Shown: piece by piece, positions 6,221 through 12,850 of the stretch
How the letters are laid out: the number at the start of each line of letters is the position of its first letter
Numbering within the stretch: position 1 is the stretch's first letter
DNA from: JBQCHF01 sp051953655
Lineage (GTDB): Bacteria > Actinomycetota > Actinomycetes > Motilibacterales > Motilibacteraceae
Assembly: GCA_051953655.1 (NCBI GenBank)
Contig: JBQCIO010000114.1
Location: 1 to 14,592 of the forward strand
Length of the DNA stretch: 14,592 bases
Direction: 5' to 3'
Translations under genes and position numbers: made by a program
Notes under the pieces: generated by a model
The model's input: the letters and a program-made list of their open reading frames with translations, nothing else
Told to the model about the DNA's origin: nothing
Database searches by the model: none

Positions 6221-6226
6221 TAGCGT
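6221..6226 (+). promoter_or_regulatory. -10 box of the epimerase-like gene
   Basis: TAGCGT ends 9 nt before ATG 6236. The distance suggests a leaderless or very short-leader transcript separate from prcBA. Confidence 0.4.
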
Positions 6227-6235
6227 CTGGGCGCT

Positions 6236-7684
6236 ATGGGGGGATCTTCCAGACTTCGTGCCAGCTTGCCGTTCGTCGGCGCCGCCGCCCTGGTGGCCGC
6301 GCTCGTCCCGGCTCCCGGTGCCACCGCCGCCACGGCCCCGCGGGCCACACTGGCGTCGTCGACCTCGGCCTACGCCGTCACCGCCTTCACCGTCCGCACC
6401 GACCTGGCGCCGGAGCGGCTGCCCTACGCCCTGAGCCGCCCGCTGCCGGTCACCGGCAGCGGCACGCTGGACCGCAGCGGCGTGCGGATGCTGAAGCTGG
6501 GCGGCCGGCTCTACGACCACCCGGTGGCGCAGGCGCAGTACGGCCTGGCGCTGCTGGAGAGCTACCGCCTCACGCAGGACAGCAGGTATCTGGCGCTGGC
6601 GGAGAAGCAGGCCGGCCGGCTGCTGGCCCGCAAGGTCGTGGACGCCGGCGGCTGGTGGTTCCCCTACTCCTTCAACTACTCCCCGCACGACCCGCACATC
6701 GTGTGGCGCGCGCCCTGGTACTCCGGGATGGCGCAGGGGCAGTCGCTGAGCCTGTTCTCGCGGCTGGCCATGGTCACCGGCGACGCCGCCTACCGCCAGG
6801 CGGCCGACCACGTGCTCGTCTCGCTGCAGCAGCCCTACCGGCCCGGCCACCCGTGGGCGACCCACGTCGTCGACGGGCACCTGTGGATCGACGAGTACCC
6901 CGACAAGAACACCGGGCTGGGGGACCGGACCTACAACGGGCACACCTTCGCCTCGTTCGGGCTCTACGACTACTACCGGCTCACCGGGAGCCCGGCGGCG
7001 CTGACGCTGTTCCGGGCCGCGGTCACCACCACCCGCGACGCCTACACGCAGATCCGGGTGCCCGGCTGGCGGTCGAGCTACTGCCTGCGGCACTACTACC
7101 GGGACGCGAACGGCTACCACCTCACCCACATCGGGCTCGAGCTCGAGCTCTACCGGATCACGGGAGCCGTCTACTTCGCCGGGGCGGCGGACGTGCTCAA
7201 CACGGACTACCCGCAGCCGGCCACGCGCGCGGCGATGAGCTTCGCCCCGGGCACGCACACCGCCTACCGCATCGACGCGCACAACCGGGTGGTCGGTCGC
7301 AAGACGATCCCGATCGGCCCCCGGGGAAGCAGCGCCCACATCGACGCCCGCACGCGTCTGCGCGGCTTCCCCGGCATGTGGTACCACGTGGTCGACGGGA
7401 GCCTGGCCGGCTACTACGTGCAGGAGAGGGCCGGCATCCGCACGATGCACGGCGAGCACGCCCTGCTGCGCTGGCCCGACCCCAGGTCGGGCACCAGCAC
7501 GCACGCCATCACGGTCGCCTACCGCTACGCCGGCGGCGTCCTGCAGCGCCGGGCCGTCTCGATCCCGACCGGGCAGCGCCTCGCCGTCGACGCCCACGAG
7601 GTCCTCGACGCCGTCAGCATGCTCCGGCTCTCCGGCGGCGACGCCACGGGCTGGTGGGTGCCCTCGTCGTCGGTGCGTCTGTGA
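6236..7684 (+). CDS. Secreted D-glucuronyl C5-epimerase-like protein
   Basis: The 482-residue protein resembles the C-terminal catalytic domain of D-glucuronyl C5-epimerase, which converts glucuronate to iduronate in heparan-type chains. Residues 1-32 are a signal peptide (hydrophobic AAALVAALVPAPGATAATA), so it acts outside the membrane. Family marks are HDPHIVWRAPWYSGMAQGQS (151-170), WIDEYPDKNTGLGDRTYNGH (217-236), FASFGLYDYYRLTG (238-251) and NGYHLTHIGLELELY (292-306). The last aligns with the YHxTHI region of the animal enzyme. About 175 further residues form a beta-rich C-terminal part (AYRIDAHNRVVGRK, GFPGMWYHVVDGS, VAYRYAGGVLQRR). The substrate is unknown; a uronic-acid-containing capsule or wall polymer is a guess. 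It lies between prcA and pafA with its own promoter and has no evident link to protein turnover. Confidence 0.8.
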   Translation: MGGSSRLRASLPFVGAAALVAALVPAPGATAATAPRATLASSTSAYAVTAFTVRTDLAPERLPYALSRPLPVTGSGTLDRSGVRMLKLGGRLYDHPVAQAQYGLALLESYRLTQDSRYLALAEKQAGRLLARKVVDAGGWWFPYSFNYSPHDPHIVWRAPWYSGMAQGQSLSLFSRLAMVTGDAAYRQAADHVLVSLQQPYRPGHPWATHVVDGHLWIDEYPDKNTGLGDRTYNGHTFASFGLYDYYRLTGSPAALTLFRAAVTTTRDAYTQIRVPGWRSSYCLRHYYRDANGYHLTHIGLELELYRITGAVYFAGAADVLNTDYPQPATRAAMSFAPGTHTAYRIDAHNRVVGRKTIPIGPRGSSAHIDARTRLRGFPGMWYHVVDGSLAGYYVQERAGIRTMHGEHALLRWPDPRSGTSTHAITVAYRYAGGVLQRRAVSIPTGQRLAVDAHEVLDAVSMLRLSGGDATGWWVPSSSVRL

Positions 7685-7703
7685 GGTCGGTGCGTCTGTG
7701 AGG
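7670..7703 (+). repeat. Tandem 17-bp duplication at a gene end
   Basis: TCGGTGCGTCTGTGAGG occurs twice head to tail (7670-7686 and 7687-7703). The first copy contains the TGA stop of the epimerase-like gene; the second repeats that stop in another frame. It looks like a recent slippage duplication with no coding effect. Confidence 0.7.
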
Positions 7704-7760
7704 CAGGACGAGTTCGGGGGCGCCCGGCCGCGTCTGGCGGCAGCGGCGGGGCGCAACGCG

Positions 7761-7766
7761 TAACGT
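7761..7766 (+). promoter_or_regulatory. -10 box of pafA, leaderless configuration
   Basis: TAACGT ends 6 nt before the ATG at 7773. There is no Shine-Dalgarno, so pafA probably has its own leaderless message. Confidence 0.55.
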
Positions 7767-7772
7767 GAGCCC

Positions 7773-9134
7773 ATGGACCGGCGCATCTTCGGGCTGGAGA
7801 ACGAGTACGGCGTCACCTGTACGTTCCGCGGCCAGCGGCGCCTGAGCCCGGACGAGGTGGCCCGCTACCTCTTCCGCCGGGTCGTGTCCTGGGGGCGCAG
7901 CAGCAACGTGTTCCTGCGCAACGGCGCCCGGCTCTACCTCGACGTCGGCAGCCACCCGGAGTACGCCACGCCGGAGTGCGACGACGTCGTCGAGCTCGTC
8001 ACGCACGACAAGGCCGGCGAGCGCATCCTCGAGGGCCTGCTCGTCGACGCCGAGCGGCGGCTGCGCGAGGAGGGGATCGCCGGCGACGTCTACCTGTTCA
8101 AGAACAACACCGACTCGGCGGGCAACTCCTACGGCTGCCACGAGAACTACCTGGTCGGCCGGGCGGGGGAGTTCGGCCGGCTGGCCGACGTCCTGATCCC
8201 GTTCCTGGTCACCCGGCAGATCATCTGCGGCGCCGGGAAGGTGCTGCAGACCCCGCGCGGGGCCGTCTACTGCGTCAGCCAGCGGGCCGAGCACATCTGG
8301 GAGGGCGTCTCCTCGGCCACCACGAGGTCCCGCCCCATCATCAACACCCGCGACGAGCCGCACGCCGACGCCGAGCGCTACCGGCGGCTGCACGTCATCG
8401 TGGGCGACTCGAACATGAGCGAGACCACCACCATGCTCAAGGTCGGGGCCACCGACCTGGTGCTGCGGATGATCGAGTCCGGCGTGGTGCTGCGCGACCT
8501 CACCCTGGAGAACCCCATCCGGGCCATCCGTGAGGTCAGCCACGACATGACCGGCACCCGCAAGGTGCGCCTGGCCAACGGCCGCGAGGCCAGCGCGCTG
8601 GAGATCCAGGAGGAGTACTTCACCAAGGCCCGCGACTTCGCCGCCCGGCGCGGCATCGACGAGGGCTCGGTCAAGCGGGTGCTCGACCTGTGGGAGCGCA
8701 CCCTGTCGGCGGTGCGCACCGGTGACCTGGACCTGGTCGGCAAGGAGATCGACTGGGTGATGAAGTACCAGCTCATCGAGCGCTACCGCGCCAAGCACGA
8801 CCTGCCGCTGGCCTCCGCCCGGGTGGCCCACCTGGACCTGGCCTACCACGACATCCGCCGCGACCGCGGCCTGTTCTACCTGCTGCAGAACAAGGGTCTG
8901 GCCGAGCGGGTGACCCGCGACCTGGCGGTGTTCGAGGCCAAGTCCGTCCCGCCGCAGACCACCCGCGCCCGGCTGCGTGGAGAGTTCATCCGCCGGGCCC
9001 AGGAGCGCCGGCGCGACTTCACGGTGGACTGGGTGCACCTCAAGCTCAACGACCAGGCCCAGCGCACCGTCCTGTGCAAGGACCCGTTCCGCGCCCACGA
9101 CGACCGGGTGGACAAGCTCATCGCCAGCATGTGA
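7773..9134 (+). CDS. pafA: PafA, Pup-protein ligase
   Basis: PafA uses ATP to phosphorylate the C-terminal Glu of Pup and then joins it to a lysine side chain of the target. The 453-residue length is that of the family. The N-terminus MDRRIFGLENEYGVTC holds the metal-binding Glu9. RNGARLYLDVGSHPEYATPE holds the expected catalytic Asp57. FKNNTDSAGNSYGCHENY and RPIINTRDEPHADAERY form the ATP and metal site shared with glutamine synthetases. The smaller C-terminal domain runs through LDLAYHDIRRDRGLFYLLQN to the end. Unlike Dop it lacks the 40-residue insertion after the first strand, which separates the two paralogues here. A perfect hairpin follows the stop codon. Confidence 0.97.
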   Translation: MDRRIFGLENEYGVTCTFRGQRRLSPDEVARYLFRRVVSWGRSSNVFLRNGARLYLDVGSHPEYATPECDDVVELVTHDKAGERILEGLLVDAERRLREEGIAGDVYLFKNNTDSAGNSYGCHENYLVGRAGEFGRLADVLIPFLVTRQIICGAGKVLQTPRGAVYCVSQRAEHIWEGVSSATTRSRPIINTRDEPHADAERYRRLHVIVGDSNMSETTTMLKVGATDLVLRMIESGVVLRDLTLENPIRAIREVSHDMTGTRKVRLANGREASALEIQEEYFTKARDFAARRGIDEGSVKRVLDLWERTLSAVRTGDLDLVGKEIDWVMKYQLIERYRAKHDLPLASARVAHLDLAYHDIRRDRGLFYLLQNKGLAERVTRDLAVFEAKSVPPQTTRARLRGEFIRRAQERRRDFTVDWVHLKLNDQAQRTVLCKDPFRAHDDRVDKLIASM

Positions 9135-9150
9135 CCCCGCAGCCTCATTC

Positions 9151-9204
9151 CGTGATCAAGCAGGAATGGCGCAAGAAGCCTTGCGCCATTCCTGCTTGAT
9201 CACG
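9151..9204. terminator. Perfect hairpin with 25-bp arms after pafA
   Basis: Bases 9151-9175 (starting CGTGATCAAGCAGG) are exactly complementary to 9180-9204, with a 4-nt loop, AAGC. CCCCGC at 9135-9140 and GCGGGG at 9205-9210 add an outer pairing. It begins 17 bp after the pafA stop and probably ends its transcript. Its length and perfection exceed a usual terminator and suggest a mobile or repeated palindromic unit. No T-tract is present. Confidence 0.65.
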
Positions 9205-9249
9205 GCGGGGTGGGGGGCGGCGCCGGCGGGCGGCCGTGCGGCGTCTGGT

Positions 9250-9255
9250 TAGGGT
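9250..9255 (+). promoter_or_regulatory. -10 box upstream of the FKBP pair
   Basis: TAGGGT is the same hexamer as at pup and prcB. Its 7-nt spacing to GTG 9263 is that of a leaderless start, while the FKBP lipoprotein start at 9330 would lie about 67 nt into the message. Confidence 0.5.
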
Positions 9256-9262
9256 GGATGTC

Positions 9263-9322
9263 GTGCCGGGCGCTCCCGCGCGCCCGCGCCGTGCCCGTCG
9301 ACCGCTCCCATCCACCAGCTGA
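9263..9322 (+). CDS. Possible leaderless leader peptide, 19 codons
   Basis: A GTG placed 7 nt after the -10 box opens a frame of 19 codons rich in Arg and Pro (central RPRRARRP), ending in TGA at 9320-9322. The stop overlaps the GAGG that serves the following lipoprotein, an arrangement fit for translational coupling. Arg/Pro codons are expected by chance in such GC-rich DNA, so coding is unproven. Confidence 0.3.
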   Translation: MPGAPARPRRARRPLPSTS

Positions 9323-9329
9323 GGTGCTC

Positions 9330-9980
9330 TTGCTCCGCCGTCGTGCCCTGACCTCCGCGCTCGCGGCCGCAGCCGTGCCCGCGCTGCTGCTCACCGCCTG
9401 CGGCGGTGGGTCCTCGTCCACCTCGAGCGGGACCTCGAGCAGCCCCGGCCCGTCCAGCAGCTCGTCCAGCAGCCCGTCGGGCGGCAGCTCGGCCGCCCCG
9501 TCCGGCAGCGCGGCGCCGTCCACGCCGTCGGACGCCGACCTCGCGGCCGCGGTGTCCAAGTTCCTCAAGGAGAACTCGACGCCGTCGACGGCGGCCAACA
9601 CCCCGGCCGTCACCGGCGACCAGGGCAAGGAGCCCACGATCGCCAAGGGCACCAGCCCCGCGCCGTCGAAGGTCGTCATCAAGGACCTGGTGCCGGGCAC
9701 CGGGACGGCCGCCAAGCTCTCGTCCACGGTCACGATCGACTACAAGGGCGTCACCTACGAGGACGCCAAGACCTTCGACCAGAGCTACGGCAAGCAGCCG
9801 GCCACGTTCCCGCTGAGCCAGCTCATCGTCTGCTGGCAGGCCGGCATCCCCGGCATGAAGGAGGGCGGGCGGCGCGAGCTGGTCTGCCCGGCCGACTTCG
9901 CGTACGGCCCGGCCGGCTCCGGGAGCGAGCTGGCCGGCAAGACCCTGGTGTTCGTCATCGACATGAAGAAGGTGGCCTGA
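9330..9980 (+). CDS. FKBP-type peptidyl-prolyl isomerase lipoprotein
   Basis: The product is a membrane-anchored FKBP (216 residues) that should catalyse cis-trans isomerisation of prolyl bonds in exported proteins. The TTG at 9330 is chosen because GAGG lies 5 nt before it and the protein then opens MLRRRALTSALAAAAVPALL with lipobox L21-T22-A23-C24; GTG 9324 is an alternative. After the Cys comes a disordered Ser/Gly/Pro linker of about 40 residues, then a mixed region (residues 60-105), then the FKBP domain (about 107-216) with VTIDYKGVTYEDAKTFDQS, WQAGIPGMKEGGRREL, ADFAYGPAGSGSELAGKTLV and FVIDMKK. Two cysteines (LIVCWQ and LVCPAD) replace usual residues near the active site and could form a disulfide outside the cell. 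The cytoplasmic FKBP gene starts 2 bp after its stop. Confidence 0.88.
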   Translation: MLRRRALTSALAAAAVPALLLTACGGGSSSTSSGTSSSPGPSSSSSSSPSGGSSAAPSGSAAPSTPSDADLAAAVSKFLKENSTPSTAANTPAVTGDQGKEPTIAKGTSPAPSKVVIKDLVPGTGTAAKLSSTVTIDYKGVTYEDAKTFDQSYGKQPATFPLSQLIVCWQAGIPGMKEGGRRELVCPADFAYGPAGSGSELAGKTLVFVIDMKKVA

Positions 9981-9982
9981 TC

Positions 9983-10351
9983 GTGCCCGAGCTCGAGAAG
10001 CCCGAGATCGACTTCCCCGGCGGCACCCCGCCGACCGACCTGGAGATCAAGGACCTGGTCGTCGGCGACGGCCCCGAGGCCACGCCCGGCGCCACCGTGC
10101 TCGTGCACTACGTGGGCGTGGAATTCGATTCGGGGGAGGAGTTCGACGCCTCCTGGAACCGCGGCGAGCCGATCGAGTTCCCGCTGCGCGGCCTGATCAA
10201 GGGCTGGCAGGACGGCATCCCCGGCATGAAGGTCGGCGGCCGCCGCCAGCTCACGATCCCGCCGGAGCAGGCCTACGGCCCGGCCGGCGCCGGCCACCGC
10301 CTGTCCGGCAAGACGCTGGTCTTCGTCATCGACCTGCTGGCCGTGCGGTAG
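9983..10351 (+). CDS. FKBP-type peptidyl-prolyl isomerase, cytoplasmic
   Basis: This is a single-domain FKBP of 122 residues without signal peptide. Active-site landmarks are VHYVG (41-45), FDAS (54-57), LIKGWQDGIPGMKVGGRRQL (71-90), AYGPAG (97-102) and the final TLVFVIDLL strand, all canonical. It is close in sequence to the FKBP domain of the preceding lipoprotein, so the two are tandem duplicates sent to different compartments. The GTG start lies 2 nt after the upstream stop, with AAGAAGG inside the upstream gene as ribosome site, so translation is coupled. An FKBP pair beside pafA is a recurrent arrangement in actinobacteria as I recall it. Confidence 0.93.
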   Translation: MPELEKPEIDFPGGTPPTDLEIKDLVVGDGPEATPGATVLVHYVGVEFDSGEEFDASWNRGEPIEFPLRGLIKGWQDGIPGMKVGGRRQLTIPPEQAYGPAGAGHRLSGKTLVFVIDLLAVR

Positions 10352-10363
10352 GCAGGTGCCGTT

Positions 10364-10399
10364 CCTCGAGCCCGCTGCCGTCCGGTGGCGGGCTCGAGG
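10364..10399 (+). terminator. Hairpin terminator after the FKBP pair
   Basis: CCTCGAGCCCGC at 10364-10375 pairs perfectly with GCGGGCTCGAGG at 10388-10399 around a 12-nt loop. It starts 12 nt after the stop of the second FKBP gene. Confidence 0.75.
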
Positions 10400-10683
10400 C
10401 GTTCCTGCGGTCTGTGCTCCAGGTCGAAGGCGCTGGTGACGGGAGGAGCCTGGCGCGGTGCAGGTCGGCCGGCCCATCACGTACCCGGATTGGGTGAAGG
10501 GACCCTTCGTTCGAACCTATGGAACAAGGGCGCCCTTCATCGAACCCCACGAGATCACGTGGATCTTGTGGACCTCGCGCGGTCCGGCGGCCGGCCGCCC
10601 GGACCCGGCCATCCACCTGCTCCCGCCGTCACCAGCGCCTCGGACCGTGCACGGCGTGACCGGCGGCCGGACGAGGGACTCGC
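10400..10683. other. Non-coding gap between converging genes
   Basis: No gene is supported here. The gap lies between the converging FKBP operon and DUF3866 gene and holds two related palindromes at 10496-10546. The rest shows no recognised signal. Confidence 0.5.
10496..10546. repeat. Two related palindromic repeats
   Basis: GAAGGGACCCTTC (10496-10508) and AAGGGCGCCCTT (10526-10537) are each self-complementary. Each is followed by a similar tail, GTTCGAACC and ATCGAACC, so they are two diverged direct copies of one unit about 30 bp apart. They may be repeated extragenic palindromes or a two-way terminator between the converging genes. Confidence 0.5.
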
Positions 10684-11766
10684 CTAGCCCAGCAACCCCG
10701 CCGCGTACCTCCCCGCGGCCGCCGCCGCCAGGAACGCCGGGGCGTCCTCGTCCAGCCCCCGCCCCATCGTCGCCAGCGGCACCGGGCACGCGCGCAGCGC
10801 TTCGTCCAGGCCCGAGACGGGCACCTCCACCAGCCGGTGCCGCTCTCCGAGCGCCGCGGCCGCGGCCCGCACCTCCTCCCCGAACCCGCCGGGCAGCAGC
10901 GGCACGACGACGTCGGCGGGCGCCAGCGCGACCCGGCCGTAGGCGGTGAGGCTGTGGTGCGACACGCCGCGGTGGCGGGGCCGCGGGTCGGCCGACGAGA
11001 CGCGCAGCGAGGCGACCGGGCGGCCGCCGAGCACGGAGGTCGCGTTCACCGCCTCGCCGGCGCTCACGCCGGAGAACCCCCAGCGGGTCCCGGTGCCCAG
11101 GTTGCCGGGCCCCTGCGCCACCACGACGACGTCGGCATCCAGCACGTGCCGGGCGGCGAGCAGGCCGGTGTGCAGGGTGACCGCCTCGAGGTCGCCGCCG
11201 AAGGCCTGCCCCACGGTGACCGACGCCGTCAGCCAGCCGGCCCGGCGCAGCCCCGCGACGGTCCGGGAGAACCACAGCGGCAGCGCCCCGCCGTCGGTCA
11301 TCAGGTAGACCGCGCGGGCGTCGGGGCGGGTCTCGCGCAGCCCCGCGAGCACTGCCGGCAGGGCGGAGTGCAGGTCGGCGACGACCACCGGCAGGCCGCC
11401 CAGGTCGTCGGCGTCGGCCAGGGCGGCGTGGTGCGGGGAGCCCTGCTCGTCCGCCCCCAGCACGGTGGTCTGCAGCGGGGTGTAGCGCGCCTTGACCAGG
11501 TGGCCGGGCCCCTCCGGGTCGGCCGGCAGCCGGTCCGGGACCGCCACGACGAGCGCGTAGCCGCCGGTGCCCAGGCCCTGGGCCAGCGCGGTGGTGTTGA
11601 GCAGCACGCGGTCGCCGGCCTGCGGCCGTCCGACCAGGTCGGGGTAGGCCAGGGCACGGACGGGTCCCTCGTCGGTACCCACCTCGAGCTCGACCGCCCC
11701 GGACCCCGCCCCGGCGGACCAGGCCCGGCCCACCGACACGACCTCGCCCTCGCGCCACCGGATCAC
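10684..11766 (-). CDS. DUF3866 family protein
   Basis: The 360-residue protein is conserved in actinobacteria and has no known activity. GTG 11766 is chosen because it gives the usual start VIRWREGEVVSVGR and lies 8 nt after a -10 box; the open frame runs 45 codons further upstream into pafB. An N-terminal beta-rich domain contains VELEVGTDEGPVRALAYPDL and GDRVLLNTTALAQGLGTGGY. The larger part is alpha/beta, with VVVADLHSALPAVLAGLR, ARAVYLMTDGGALPLWFSRT, DVVVVAQGPGNLGTGTRWGF and a late SVLGGRPVASLRVSSADPR, HRGVSHHSLTAYGR. There is no signal peptide or membrane segment, so it is cytoplasmic. It is divergent from pafB, with start codons 79 bp apart. Confidence 0.87.
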   Translation of the reverse strand: MIRWREGEVVSVGRAWSAGAGSGAVELEVGTDEGPVRALAYPDLVGRPQAGDRVLLNTTALAQGLGTGGYALVVAVPDRLPADPEGPGHLVKARYTPLQTTVLGADEQGSPHHAALADADDLGGLPVVVADLHSALPAVLAGLRETRPDARAVYLMTDGGALPLWFSRTVAGLRRAGWLTASVTVGQAFGGDLEAVTLHTGLLAARHVLDADVVVVAQGPGNLGTGTRWGFSGVSAGEAVNATSVLGGRPVASLRVSSADPRPRHRGVSHHSLTAYGRVALAPADVVVPLLPGGFGEEVRAAAAALGERHRLVEVPVSGLDEALRACPVPLATMGRGLDEDAPAFLAAAAAGRYAAGLLG

Positions 11767-11774
11767 GAGCGGCG

Positions 11775-11780
11775 AGGCTA
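11775..11780 (-). promoter_or_regulatory. -10 box of the DUF3866 gene
   Basis: On the minus strand TAGCCT ends 8 nt before the GTG at 11766. This supports that start and a leaderless message. It faces the pafB promoter within an 80-bp spacer. Confidence 0.5.
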
Positions 11781-11832
11781 CGCGCCCCGCGCGCCGGAGC
11801 GTCGAGGGCGCGGCCGGCTGGTCCTCGTCGGG

Positions 11833-11838
11833 TACGTT
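11833..11838 (+). promoter_or_regulatory. -10 box of pafB, leaderless configuration
   Basis: TACGTT ends 7 nt before GTG 11846. The PafBC-type damage motif (TTGTCRGTG before the -10) is not seen in the spacer, so autoregulation of that kind is not supported. Confidence 0.45.
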
Positions 11839-11845
11839 CTCGCGC

Positions 11846-12850
11846 GTGGCACGGGCGAAGACGGAGCGGCTGCTCAACCTGGTCATCTGCCTGCTCGCCA
11901 CCCACCGCTACCTCTCCAAGGACGAGATCCGGCGGGCGGTCCCGGGCTACTCCAGCTCCCAGGAGGCCTTCGAGCGCGCGTTCGAGCGCGACAAGGAGGA
12001 GCTCCGGGACATGGGGATCCCGGTCGAGACCGGCAGCAACAGCGCCTGGTTCGAGGACGAGGTCGGCTACCGGATCCGCCGCGAGGCCTACGCCCTGCCC
12101 GAGGTGTCCCTCACCGGCGACGAGGTCGCCGCGGTCGCCCTCGCCGCGCGGGCCTGGCAGGAGGCCACCCTGGCCGGGGCGGCCGGCAGCGCGCTGCGCA
12201 AGCTCAAGGCCTACGGCGTGGACCCCGGCGAGCTGGTGCCCGCGGGCATCGAGCCCCGCGTCGACGCGGTGGAGGAGTCCTTCCCGGCGCTCTACGAGGC
12301 GGCGCGGGACCACGTCCCGGTCGCCTTCGACTACCGGCGCGCGGGCGAGAAGAAGCCCGCGCGCCGCCACGTCGAGCCGTGGGGCGTCGTCTCCTGGCAC
12401 GGCCGGTGGTACCTCGCCGGGCAGGACCGCGACCGCCGCGCGCCGCGGGTGTTCCGGCTCAGCCGGATCGTCGGCCCGGTGGAGCCCTCCGGCGCCCCCG
12501 GCGAGGTGCAGGTCCCCGAGGGTGTCGACATCCGCCGGCTCGTCGTTGCGGCCATGGGCGAGCGGCCGGCCACCGGCACCGCCCGGCTGCGGGCGCGCAC
12601 GGGTGCGGCCGGCTTCCTGCGCCGCCAGGCCGTCTCGGTCCAACCCGCCGACGACGCCCGACCGGAGGGCTGGGACGAGCTCGAGGTGCCCTACGCCGAC
12701 CTCGCCCAGCTGGCCGAGTCGGTGGCCGGGCTCGGCGCGGCCGTCGTGGTGCTGGACCCGCCGGAGCTTCGGCAGGCCGTGGTGACCCGGCTGCGCGGGG
12801 CCCTGGAGGCGGTGCGGCCGCTGCGGGCGGACGCGGGGGAGCAGCGGTGA
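11846..12850 (+). CDS. pafB: PafB, WYL-domain transcriptional regulator
   Basis: PafB pairs with PafC; in mycobacteria the pair activates most of the LexA/RecA-independent DNA damage genes. The 334-residue protein has an N-terminal winged helix (MARAKTERLLNLVICLLATH then YLSKDEIRRAVPGYSS, about 1-60). A linker region follows (YALPEVSLTGDEVAAVALAA, about 82-101). The WYL domain (about 150-215) contains VAFDYRRAGEKKPARRHVEP and the literal motif RWYLAGQD (W188-Y189-L190), then RVFRLSRI. A C-terminal WCX-type extension has VPYADLAQLAESVAGLGAAV. The GTG start is fixed by the -10 box 7 nt upstream and the normal N-terminus. Its stop overlaps the start of pafC by 4 bp, so the two are co-translated. 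Confidence 0.93.
   Translation: MARAKTERLLNLVICLLATHRYLSKDEIRRAVPGYSSSQEAFERAFERDKEELRDMGIPVETGSNSAWFEDEVGYRIRREAYALPEVSLTGDEVAAVALAARAWQEATLAGAAGSALRKLKAYGVDPGELVPAGIEPRVDAVEESFPALYEAARDHVPVAFDYRRAGEKKPARRHVEPWGVVSWHGRWYLAGQDRDRRAPRVFRLSRIVGPVEPSGAPGEVQVPEGVDIRRLVVAAMGERPATGTARLRARTGAAGFLRRQAVSVQPADDARPEGWDELEVPYADLAQLAESVAGLGAAVVVLDPPELRQAVVTRLRGALEAVRPLRADAGEQR

Noticed and set aside
11767..11845. Search for a PafBC-type damage promoter before pafB
   Set aside because: No TTGTCRGTG-like element at the right distance from the -10 box was found.
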